From Holothuria scabra (Eukaryota; Echinodermata; Holothuroidea; Aspidochirotida; Holothuriidae): a stretch of 64,000 bases of DNA. The notes below the pieces were generated by a model. The model was not told the DNA's origin and did not search any database. It saw nothing but the letters and a program-made list of their open reading frames with translations. Below, piece by piece: positions 11,101 through 18,688 of the stretch; within the stretch, counting starts at the first letter, position 1, and every line of letters begins with the position of its first letter. The translations under genes were made by a program, and so were the position numbers. The stretch spans positions 53,193,486-53,257,485 of the forward strand of contig CM074181.1 of the NCBI GenBank assembly GCA_037179385.1. The letters are read 5' to 3'.

Positions 11101-14100
11101 AGCACTATAATGTAAAGAGAGCATGCAGAAAATAAGGATGGAAAAGGTTAAAATAAATGCAACATGTGGGTTAGAAGGATAGATATAGTCTAACAGCCCA
11201 GCTTGTAACCAGTTGGTTTAAGTTGAGTAGGCCATGGCCTTTTTTCCAGTTGTGGCTCACTGGCTTGTTTTCCCTACTCCATTGCTTAGGCTGCCCACCA
11301 AACACAATGGCACAATGGTGACATGCATATGTTATTGTTTCAGTTTTTATGAATAAAATAAAGGCAGTGACTGACTTTTTAACTGACCTAGTAGTACATT
11401 TTTTTGCTGATGAAACAAGCAGGCTGGAATTTATAGGTTTTGCTCCTAAAGAGCACAGATATATAAAATTTGCCAGTTCAGAAGTAATCTTTATTGGTGA
11501 TCACTGCTGTCTTCTCTGTTTGCGATGAAAGGAACTTTGTTCCTGGTTTTGCAGTGACATGTGTAGTGAAAAATGAATGCATTTTCTCTCTTGATTAAGT
11601 GTTTAGAACAGGTCTGAATGAATCAATTGCATTTCTGCACCAGCCATCGTTTCCCGAATTTGGAGGCTCTATGGTTTCTCCTCCAGCAATTATTCTAGAA
11701 ACTTGATTTATTTCTTTTCTACCACAGAAAAATGTTCTTTTTTTAAATGAGTATTGCTCATATATTTATGAGCTCATGCTCTGGGTGCGAAATGAGCATT
11801 AGCCTTGATGCTTTCCTTGGGTGTGTGAATATGAGAGTCATGTCTCACATTCTGTGAGGTGTAATTGGCGCACATTCAACTTAACCAAGCAAAGCTGGCA
11901 AATAGAACCAGTCAGAAGTGCCTGCTCGTGTTCATGTACAAATATGCACAAGTGCATGTGTGGTCATAATATCTATGGCTAGCAAATGTACTAGTCCTAG
12001 TTGTGAGAGCTAGTTGTTTCTGCGTATCACTCTAACAGCAGGTGTGTTTTAGAATAACTGGTCGCTGGTGGGATCTAGTGAGCTGTAACTGATCTTCTGC
12101 AGCAGTCACTGTGTAGCTTTGGTTTTTGAGTCCCAATAAATGGAGACATATTTGTTCATTGTCTGCTTTGTGTGGGACTATTCAAATTATCTTGCTTGGG
12201 TTTGAGACATATTAAATATAAAATATTCTTGTGGTGTTGACCTTTTTTACATATTGTATTCCCTGGGCAACAGACATTTTCTTCCTTTTTCCATTATCCT
12301 TAAATATGGAAACACATCACAAGGGGTTAAGAAGTGACCATGACTAGGACGTATACTAAGTGCCAGTATGTGATGCATGATTGCTCCCATTGAATCCTCT
12401 CTTTTACCTTAAAGCCCCAGCAGAAGTTTCACAGAAACGAAAACTTCCAAAGACATGCAGCCGCAATGCTGGTAGAAGCAAACGAACAAAACCATGGATT
12501 GAAGAAAGTGATGAAGATGAAAGTGCCAATGATGGTAAGTATGACAAGCACTATAATGTAAAAAGAAAAGAGGCATGTAATAGGTAAAACGCCAGTGCCT
12601 TATACTTGGGATACTTAAACACCCTTACACAGCTGCATGATCGATTCATATACACAGTTTTTTACTGACAATGAATACAAGTTTTCATAGCTGCACCTAA
12701 CTTTTTTTTTTTTTTTTTTTGCATTGGACATATCAGGCACATAGACTGCAAGACAAACTTGTATTACATAACATTGCAGTTATGGTGATGAGTACTAAGT
12801 ATTAATTTTCAGAATGTATGTCACATGAAGGAAACTCTGACAGTTTTGAAATATAATATATATGTCCCATAATATTAAGTCTCATGATGAGTGGAAAAAC
12901 AATTTTGTCTGGTGAAGGTCAATGGTGGGTTAGGGTCAGTCATCACAAGTCAAACTCTAAAACCATAGGAACCATTAATAGATGTCATACTTTGTTTGCT
13001 GATGCAGTTTGTTAAAAGTAAGTGTGTTGTTATGGTGGAAGTTATCTGAAATTATTATAGTTCAAAGTGTGAAAACTTCATTGACAAGATATCTCAAGTA
13101 AGAAACAATGGACAGATCACATTCTTTGCACCATTTTGAGAGGTTTAACCTAATGTTTTGGTAGAGGCCAAAGGTCATCTAAGGTCACTGTGGTCTCTGC
13201 AGGGTAAAACCCTGAAACTGTTGACTGCAATTTCTCAACATAGGAAGCTTGTAAAGATGGTACACTTAGTATAGAGATGTGTTATAAAGACAAAAAGTTG
13301 CCTGTTTTCTACTGTGAAGGTCAACTTAAGCCCCTGGGATCAAATTCAGGGTAGGAAACTTTAAAAGATTTCTTGCTCAGTATGACATAGTTATCATTTA
13401 AAGAGTAGGCCTATATCCGATTGTTTTTTGGTGAATGTCAGAAGTCATTAGGTCAGAGGTCTTAAACAAAATTTCTGAAGAATCCCCAAGATTGTTGTAT
13501 GGGGTCACAAGAAACCCAAAAGCAAAATATTCCACTAATACCCAAAGTACATAACCAGAGATCAAGCAAAATTGCCAAAGACTTCTCTATGACATAATGT
13601 TGGTTCACCAGGGGCCAGTCAAAACAGCAATTTTCCTAAGGATTCCCTAGATCAAATTCAGACACAAAATTGTTTATAAAACATTTGACCATTGACTGAA
13701 AAGGAGACATCATGACATTATTTGGAATGGAATATTTGTCATCTCCTTTTTGCTTTTTGGTTGACCATTGACTGAAAGGGAGACATCATGACATTATTTG
13801 GAATAGAATATTTGTCATCTCCTTTTTTTGCTTTTTGGTAGCAATTATGGTCGTTGTTGTTGTTTTCAAGACTGTTTTGTTGACCTTGAAGTTAAGGATC
13901 TCACTGTAAGGAATGAAATGAAAAATTTTGTTAACTTCTTATGCCACTTATTCCATCACATTCTGATAACACGGGATTGCTGAGAAGGAAAGAAGCTGAC
14001 CATCAGTGTGCGGATATGATGATATAAGTTCACTTTTTGTGGAAAAGGTGACAAACTTAACTTGGTCATATCTTGAGAGAACCATACTTTCAATTTAAAA

Positions 14101-14497
14101 GCAACTTTCACCAAAATGCCTAAAATAAGCACTCGACAACAAATTAAAACCTTTTTTGCAAACTTAATTCTTTTTTGATATTTGTAAATAGAAGGCAGTG
14201 CACATGGTCATCAGTTATGTTAATGTACTGTACAGAAACATCCTTTAATTTTAACTTAATTGCTTGATAATTTCAGAGGAAAGGCTGCCAAGGAAGGTTG
14301 GGAAAAGAACAAGATGGTCTGCAGAAGAAATTAAAATTTTGAGGACAGCCTTCAGCAAAGAGTTCAGCACCAGAAACTTACCAAGTTTTTCAAAAATTAA
14401 GAGAGTAATGGTAATGTACCCCATACTAAAACAAAGGAACCCTGCTTCAATAAAAAGCAGATTTCAGTATCTGCTAAAGCAGAACTACAAAATATAG
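1997..14497 (+). CDS. Spliced zinc-finger / tyrosine-recombinase / SANT gene (5' partial)
   Basis: Exons 1997-2125, 2503-2631, 3221-4550, 5370-5541, 7055-7147, 8005-8200, 8846-8917, 10106-10207, 10969-11088, 12415-12534 and 14277-14497 join with consistent phases (1,1,2,0,0,1,1,1,1,1) and GT-AG borders, giving about 893 codons; no initiator was found. Order of parts: acidic duplicated exons, two C2H2/C2HC-like fingers, tyrosine recombinase core, acidic tail with an SIM-like motif, three tandem basic/acidic exons, then a Myb/SANT-like domain ending in TAG. The recombinase signature is R-S-G-E box I, a GK hairpin lysine, box II arginine, and LGH followed nine residues later by Tyr. Family knowledge: this fold cuts and rejoins DNA through the Tyr. 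Cryptons carry it without a reverse transcriptase and have been domesticated in animals. I infer a nuclear DNA-binding protein; catalysis is unproven. Confidence 0.85.
2503..2631 (+). CDS. Acidic cassette exon, copy 3
   Basis: 129 nt, phase 1-1. It encodes TDIDLEDHNDDGDSVDHES and a Ser/Pro-rich stretch. IDL followed by acidic residues resembles a SUMO-interaction motif. The donor GTAAG joins in phase to the large exon at 3221, with the junction codon GTT (Val). Confidence 0.75.
2632..3220 (+). other. Intron
   Basis: Intron between the acidic cassette and the large exon. I see no nested element or RNA gene. Confidence 0.6.
3221..4550 (+). CDS. Large exon: two zinc-finger-like motifs and start of recombinase core
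   Basis: 1330 nt, acceptor TCATTTTCAG, donor AACAG/GTATG, phases 1 to 2. Near the start lies a CX2CX10HX3H motif (about 3307-3363), then a CX2CX11HX3C motif (about 3553-3612). A long, mostly helical-looking stretch follows, compatible with a core-binding domain. At the 3' end FVLVTTLNKRRSGEVGKM matches recombinase box I (usual form GLRxSEL), with the candidate catalytic Arg at 4429-4431. The frame runs past the donor to a stop at 4584, but phase agreement with the exon at 5370 (junction codon AGA) supports splicing at 4550. Confidence 0.88.
4551..5369 (+). other. Intron
   Basis: Starts GTATGA and ends TTATTTCAG. Nothing else recognised in it. Confidence 0.6.
5370..5541 (+). CDS. Recombinase core exon with beta-hairpin lysine
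   Basis: 172 nt, phase 2 to 0, acceptor TTATTTCAG, donor GGAAG/GTGGGT. It encodes FDMVQLPGKRGRRVPLLLK, which fits the hairpin of tyrosine recombinases (typical GKGxKxRxVPL); the candidate catalytic Lys is at 5395-5397. The rest, EWVEAMDSLVELRDKC and FFFGVPGK, fits the linking helices before box II. Confidence 0.85.
5542..7054 (+). other. Intron
   Basis: 1.5-kb intron ending TTCTTCAG. Short open frames inside it have no recognisable domain. Nothing else is supported. Confidence 0.55.
7055..7147 (+). CDS. Recombinase box II exon
   Basis: 93 nt, phase 0-0, acceptor TTCTTCAG, donor TTGCAG/GTATGG. It encodes STTRMRKYTATVLQ, which lines up with HxLRHTFATxL of tyrosine recombinases. The box II Arg is at 7121-7123. 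The usual first His of HxxR is replaced by Thr (7112-7114). This position varies in the family, so the change weakens but does not exclude activity. Confidence 0.85.
7148..8004 (+). other. Intron with diverged interspersed repeat
   Basis: The part at about 7440-7800 shows repeated phrases (GGTCAAAGGTYA, then CAATTTC, then an AAG-rich part and CACAYATAGTATG) in loose units of about 130 bp. The same family recurs near 13,070-13,510 and 30,480-30,850. Confidence 0.45.
8005..8200 (+). CDS. Recombinase box III / nucleophile exon
   Basis: 196 nt, phase 0 to 1, acceptor TTGTTCCAG, donor AAATG/GTGAGT. It encodes EGELEWMSNHLGHNVDIHR then LSYR. The LGH His (8056-8058) and the Tyr nine residues on (8083-8085) have the exact spacing of the recombinase box III His and nucleophilic Tyr. 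The end, KLLMAVESGTMAKYSG, matches the helix that follows the Tyr. Confidence 0.88.
8201..8845 (+). other. Intron
   Basis: Begins GTGAGT, ends TTATTCTTAG. Nothing else recognised. Confidence 0.55.
8846..8917 (+). CDS. Short acidic exon with SUMO-interaction-like motif
   Basis: 72 nt, phase 1-1, donor GGAAG/GTGAGC. It encodes DIDITLDNGEDSPSESEED and NEHSE. A hydrophobic I-D-I-T-L core followed by acidic residues and serines is the usual form of a SUMO-interaction motif, with the serines in casein-kinase-2-like context. Binding is inference from motif shape. The exon can be skipped in frame. Confidence 0.75.
9527..10092 (+). mobile_element. TTAA-flanked MITE, copy 1 (piggyBac-type, non-coding)
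   Basis: A block of about 560 bp bounded by TTAA, starting AAGGGGAAGTTTAA and ending ACCCTTCTTTTAA. It shares most of its length with 46294-46881 (reverse) and 48146-48703. It has no open frame. It ends 13 bp before the acceptor of the exon at 10106, so its terminal CCCTTCTTTT is part of that exon's pyrimidine tract. Confidence 0.8.
10106..10207 (+). CDS. Tandem basic/acidic cassette exon, copy a
   Basis: 102 nt, phase 1-1, acceptor CACATAG, donor GATG/GTAAGT. It encodes AEAPQKSKLSSNIGRSKRTK then PWIEESDEDESAND. Relative to copies b and c it has lost 12 nt inside and uses an AG 6 nt further downstream; both changes keep the frame. GRSKRTK could serve as a nuclear-localisation signal (inference). 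Confidence 0.75.
10208..10968 (+). other. Intron with minus-strand SINE fragment
   Basis: Holds a SINE fragment at about 10297-10430. The rest is duplicated with the intron after copy b. The sequence before the next exon is shared with the one before copy c. Confidence 0.6.
10297..10430 (-). mobile_element. SINE fragment (tRNA-derived family)
   Basis: The reverse complement matches the body of the SINE at 32396-32643: AGCCACAACTGGA, GGCC then CTCRACTT, and the tail ending CATCTA. The 5' tRNA part is absent. The same insertion is present at 11182-11310, so it came before the local duplication. Confidence 0.75.
10969..11088 (+). CDS. Tandem basic/acidic cassette exon, copy b
   Basis: 120 nt, phase 1-1, acceptor ACATTAAAG, donor GATG/GTAAGT. 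It encodes APAEVSQKRKLPKTCSSNAG, then RSKRTKPWIEESDEDESAND. The KRK and RSKRTK clusters beside an ESDEDE tract suggest a nuclear, CK2-phosphorylatable segment (inference). Confidence 0.8.
11089..12414 (+). other. Intron with 565-bp insertion
   Basis: Contains the duplicated SINE fragment and an insertion at about 11706-12270. I could not identify termini or a target duplication for the insertion. Confidence 0.5.
11182..11310 (-). mobile_element. SINE fragment, duplicated copy
   Basis: Same SINE fragment, at the same distance after the exon, as at 10297-10430. It was carried by the segmental duplication and did not insert independently. Confidence 0.75.
12415..12534 (+). CDS. Tandem basic/acidic cassette exon, copy c
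   Basis: 120 nt, phase 1-1, nearly identical to copy b (CSRNAG in place of CSSNAG), acceptor CCTTAAAG, donor GATG/GTAAGT. It joins the last exon in phase (junction codon GAG). Confidence 0.8.
13685..13838. repeat. 76-bp tandem pair with hairpin-forming ends
   Basis: Two head-to-tail copies of a 76-bp unit beginning TTGACCATTGACTGAAA, differing at a few bases. Within each, AAGGAGACATCA and TTTGTCATCTCCTT can pair, so each unit can fold. Confidence 0.75.
13863..14135 (+). mobile_element. Diverged partial TTAA MITE
   Basis: Resembles the 3' half of the 9527-10092 element (TTGACCTTGAAGTTAA, GGGATTGCTGAGAAGG, CATATCTTGAG, TTTCACCAAAATGCC) with many differences. An older member of the same family. 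Confidence 0.6.
14277..14497 (+). CDS. Last exon: Myb/SANT-like domain and stop
   Basis: Acceptor ATAATTTCAG, phase 1, ending in TAG at 14495-14497. It encodes about 73 residues: basic RLPRKVGKRTRW, SAEEIKILRTAF, a loop, then ASIKSRFQYLLK. The W...EE...L start and final aromatic helix fit a Myb/SANT-like helix-turn-helix. By recollection, not search, similar C-terminal domains occur in uncharacterised fish and invertebrate proteins with the same N-terminal fingers. Confidence 0.8.
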
Positions 14498-15028
14498 TCA
14501 TTGAGTTCACGTAGGGTACATAAACAGAGATGCCGACTAGTATGGTTTTCCAAAGTTTGTACTGAATTTGGTAGCAAGTAGAGCACACCCTTTGTTCAGT
14601 TCAAATATGGGGATGTGATTTCTAAAGCACCATAATAAGATCTGTATTAAAAATCACAATGGAAGTACAGTAAAAGTGTGACTGGAGTGGGAGACTGTTC
14701 AGTAAAGGTCACAAATATTATCATGACCCAATCTGAGCTGATTGCAGTAGAAACTGAAGTAGTTCTTAGGCAACACTGGATTGCACATCCACATGTATTT
14801 ATATGGTACACCCTGTAGACTAGTATTAAGCTATTGGAGTATCATGCTCTTGTGTGGGGCTGGAACTGAGCTAGTTCTACAGTTTACTGTCCATACAGCG
14901 CGAGTAGATGTATTATCCGTACTTTGCATACCATGATGGACTTGAGGGAACATGGCCCATGAACTGCTTATTATGGATAAGTCTGGACATCATTATTTGT
15001 GTGAAAAATAAGTAATGATGAACAAACC

Positions 15029-15034
15029 AATAAA
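15029..15034 (+). terminator. Candidate polyadenylation signal
   Basis: AATAAA about 530 bp after the stop codon of the recombinase-like gene. It is the first canonical hexamer I noticed in that 3' region. A 3' end here is inference. Confidence 0.35.
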
Positions 15035-15962
15035 GTAAGTGCATGAGTTTTGGAACATGTAGTATTCAATGTATGGTTATTATGTGGAGAAAGCTGCATT
15101 GGTAGCTAACGCAAATCCAGCCTAATATGTGACGTTAGTTGGTCTAACCTTCTGTGCTTTAACTTGGTTTTATATGAACTTGAAAATTAATTTTAAGAGA
15201 CTAGGCCTGACATGTTCAAAATACTCTTTTTCGATACAAAAAATACTGGAAATCATGTTTGAAAGTTGTCATCTTGGCAAGACAAATGTTACTTACAGGT
15301 AGAACATTTCTAGAAGTATTGGAGTGTAGTTGTCAGTCATTGGGCATCACAAATTTAGAAGTTTCCAAGAGAAGAACATCACTGGAAAAATATTCTTGTA
15401 GTAAAATTTAGTTAAAAGGTAGGAAGGGAACTCAGCTTTAGGATACATATGCAGTAACAGACAGTTTCTAATAATATTTATTAATATGTTACTCATGTAA
15501 TGTTTTTCTAAATTTGTAATAAAAGTTCTCTTTTTATTTCCTGGTAAGCTGCAGTTGCAGTCACATTGAGAATTTAGAACCTTCAAATAGATGAAACCGA
15601 GCCTCCTCACATCATTGAATCACATGCCATGCAATTAAAAACAGTTATATTTACAGTACACTGCGCTTCATGAAACCCTCATGGGCTACATGAAACTTAC
15701 TTTAATGGTTGCAAACATGGTCATGTGTTTAACATGCAGTGGAAGTGTGTTTGTCTATGTTGGTGATGCTTTCTGACGCAATACCTCAAAAAATAAAACC
15801 AACAGTTCAGGTTATTGATATGTGGACGTCTTTTTCATAGGAAGAAGCCATTTATGTTTTAACTGGAGTTCAACATTAATTTGGATCAGTCTCTGAAAAA
15901 CTTGTTAACAGGATATCTTAAGGTAGATGGCTTGGATAAATTCCATACCTGTTGTGTAGATC

Positions 15963-16681
15963 AGAGATTTCCAGCCTGGTAGATGCATCACTCTGGTGGG
16001 ACATTTTGCAGTTTCTAGTGGGACATGCAGTTTGTCCCACATCCCAAACTCTTTGGGATAATTTCTTTGAAAGAAAAAATAATGGTATATGGTCACCCAA
16101 CTGGAATATCCAACTGTAATATAGTGTTATACCTTTACATTATGTAATGTAGAGTGAACATTTCTAAATGTTCTGTAAAAAGATGAAGATGAACATGTTT
16201 ATTTTATTGTATCTGTAGTAGGCCAGTATCAGAATGATCAGTGATATGGGAACATATATCATGTTTGTAGTGATAATACTGTGATCTATATAAAAATAAG
16301 ACAATTTTGTGAGCATGCTTTTATAGCAAGTGAACTCCATCACAAATGACGGCCCTCGGGTTGGTTTGAACTCAAGTTTAAAATATTTTATTTATTGGTG
16401 TCACAAAATTGGTACACTATGAAAGTATTAACTATGTAGCCTATCCTACCATGGTTGCAAAATATTGTTCCATAACAACCAAATCGGGATTTGCTACAAC
16501 CAATAGTTTCTGATAATTTGATTTCAGAAATCGCCACTTTACTTTTTGTTATGCTTTTACTACATGTGATTTCAGATATCACATATAAGATTATAAGCGG
16601 AATACAGTGATGCATATGCCTTACGTACATTTATGAATGCCAATTTGGGGTGACAAGCTAAGAAAGGTTGCAAACTCCTGG
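15963..16681. mobile_element. Possible hAT-type non-autonomous element
   Basis: The left end CAGAGATTTCCAGCCTGG and the complement of the right end CAGGAGTTTGCAACCTTT resemble each other and the CAGNGNTTTNCAACCT termini common in hAT elements. The flanking 8-mers (GTGTAGAT, GCTAAGAT) agree only partly. No transposase. Confidence 0.3.
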
Positions 16682-18588
16682 CTAAGATGCTTTACAGTAG
16701 GGTCATGGGTTAAATAGTGAAAACCTTTTTAACAAGACAATTCTAGGTAGAAAGTTTGAATAAATTTTACACTTACTGTGTAGATGCGTCACAGTAAGAG
16801 AAAGAAAGCTGTTGTATTTAATGGAGCTCACAGGTCTCGGGGGTCAACATGAATCAAAAGCTGAAAACCTCTATTAAGTGTATAAGTTAATGAGTATGTG
16901 GAGTTGCCTTGCTTATAGCGAAGGGTAGTATTTTAGAATAAGTATTGCATTTTGTATTAACTTCAAAGGATGTAGAACACTGTATGTGATTGATGTTACC
17001 TTCCTTGATTTCATTTATTTGTGATGATGGTTGATTTCATTGTCAACATTTTGCTGTTGTCATTTTCAAAATGCATGTAGGTCAATTAAAAGCCATTTTA
17101 CTTAGGTCTGTATGACACCGGGAAGTGTCCTTGCACCTAACCTGTTTTCAAGTAGGAATTGAAGCTGTAGGTCAATTCTAATAGGGAATGTGTACTGTCT
17201 GAACTGAAGGTTGTTATTCTGACTGTTTACTGATGAACTCCATATAGGAGACAATTTTTCAGTGTAGGGTACTTAGGTCTGTATGACACTGGGAAGTGCC
17301 CTTGCATTTATACAATTTACAATGAGTTAAAGCTCAGTATCATTATACATAGATACATAGGTACACATTAACCAAAAAACAGAAGTTTTCTTTTTTCCAA
17401 AAAAACCTCTGATTTGAGTGTCTGTTCACTCAAATCATACTGTCACCCTCTGTTCGTAGTGCTGTTTTCTGGCTTAATTGTAAAAAAAAAAAAATGCAGC
17501 ATTTTTTCTTTGAAGATTCTTAATTTGTCCTCCCATTGTTCGATTGAGCAGCTAAAACGATCTGCTGATATTCTTTCCATGACAGTTTTTTGTAATTGAC
17601 TTTGGTGAAACAGTTGGCCTACTGAGATATTACCATGTGTTATTCAGTTGATATTATTCTTTGCCTTGAAGGACAGGGTTAATGATAATCCAATTTTCAT
17701 CCAGTCCTCCTTTTTTGGTTAAAAATCACCTTGCATCAGTAAGAATAAGAATGTTCTTGAATTTTATGTTTATGAATACTTTAATCTAATTGAAACTTTG
17801 TCTTTCTTTTTGAGTACAGTTAATTCTATATTTTATATTATTGTATTTTACCTCTAAAACTTATTGCACGATTCTATAAGTGGAATATAAATTTTAATTG
17901 CCTGCCGAAACTGTATTTCTCCTTTACCTCTGCGCAATAACATTGTGTTGTACTCCGATAATTTATGCCTCTTTGCCCCGTAATAGAGAAAGTTAGATTT
18001 AGATTTCGAGCATGCACATTTGCAAGATGCACAATCCAATCGAACCGCCATTTGTGTAGAGCCTTTGGCAGTAAAATGGGCCATAAGGAAAATCACCCTT
18101 CAGTAACAGATCTCCAACGAAATTACTTCATTTAGTTTCAGGCATACGGTAAACCTCTTAACCCCCCTCCCTTCTGGATAGGCCAATGATTAAAGTACGA
18201 AGTCTAAACAGTGGAAAATTCATTCTATAAGAGATTTGTTTAAAATCTACTTCCTATACACGAGTAATCCAACACAGTCAGCAAATGAAAACCATGTAAA
18301 CTACATTGAAGCAATTCCATATGTTAGATGAACCCGCGAGGGGTTTTTTGAGGCTAGGATGTCTGCTCGCCCCAAAATCCTGGAGTCGCGACCTTCTGCC
18401 GGGGAAGATATTTATCTTTCGATTATAGACTAGTAAAACAGTTTGATCTTCCTGAAAATATTTTTTGTTCATTTTGATTTCAATAATTTTATTTTTTTAC
18501 TTTTTTTACACCTATGCTGTTAAATAAGCCTTTCTGAAATCAGTCTGTGAACAAGCTATACATTGTATGAATACAGATTTTCTGACCG

Positions 18589-18688
18589 NNNNNNNNNNNN
18601 NNNNNNNNNNNNNNNNNNNNNNNNNNNNNNNNNNNNNNNNNNNNNNNNNNNNNNNNNNNNNNNNNNNNNNNNNNNNNNNNNNNNNNNN
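18589..18688. other. Assembly gap (100 N)
   Basis: Exactly 100 N, the usual placeholder for a gap of unknown size. It interrupts the BEL/Pao element within integrase. Confidence 0.99.

Larger units (their letters stand above)
10106..12590 (+). repeat. Three-unit tandem duplication carrying one exon each
   Basis: Units of about 863 bp (start to start, 10106 to 10969) and about 1446 bp (10969 to 12415) each carry the same exon and flanks. The second unit is longer because about 565 bp (11706-12270) is inserted between GAAAC and ACATTTTC, where unit a has no such sequence. The exons are more alike than the introns, with b and c differing at only a few codons. Confidence 0.85.
12535..14276 (+). 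other. Intron rich in old repeats
   Basis: Contains a poly-T run near 12701-12720, the diverged GGTCA-type repeat at about 13,070-13,510, a 76-bp tandem pair at 13685-13838 and a diverged partial TTAA MITE at about 13863-14135. Ends ATAATTTCAG. Confidence 0.6.
14498..18588. other. 3' UTR and intergenic sequence, no gene seen
   Basis: The first part is probably the 3' UTR. A phrase of about 30 bp (AGGTCTGTATGACACYGGGA and on) is repeated at about 17105 and 17277. A possible hAT-type element lies at 15963-16681. Short open frames here have no recognisable domains. Confidence 0.5.
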
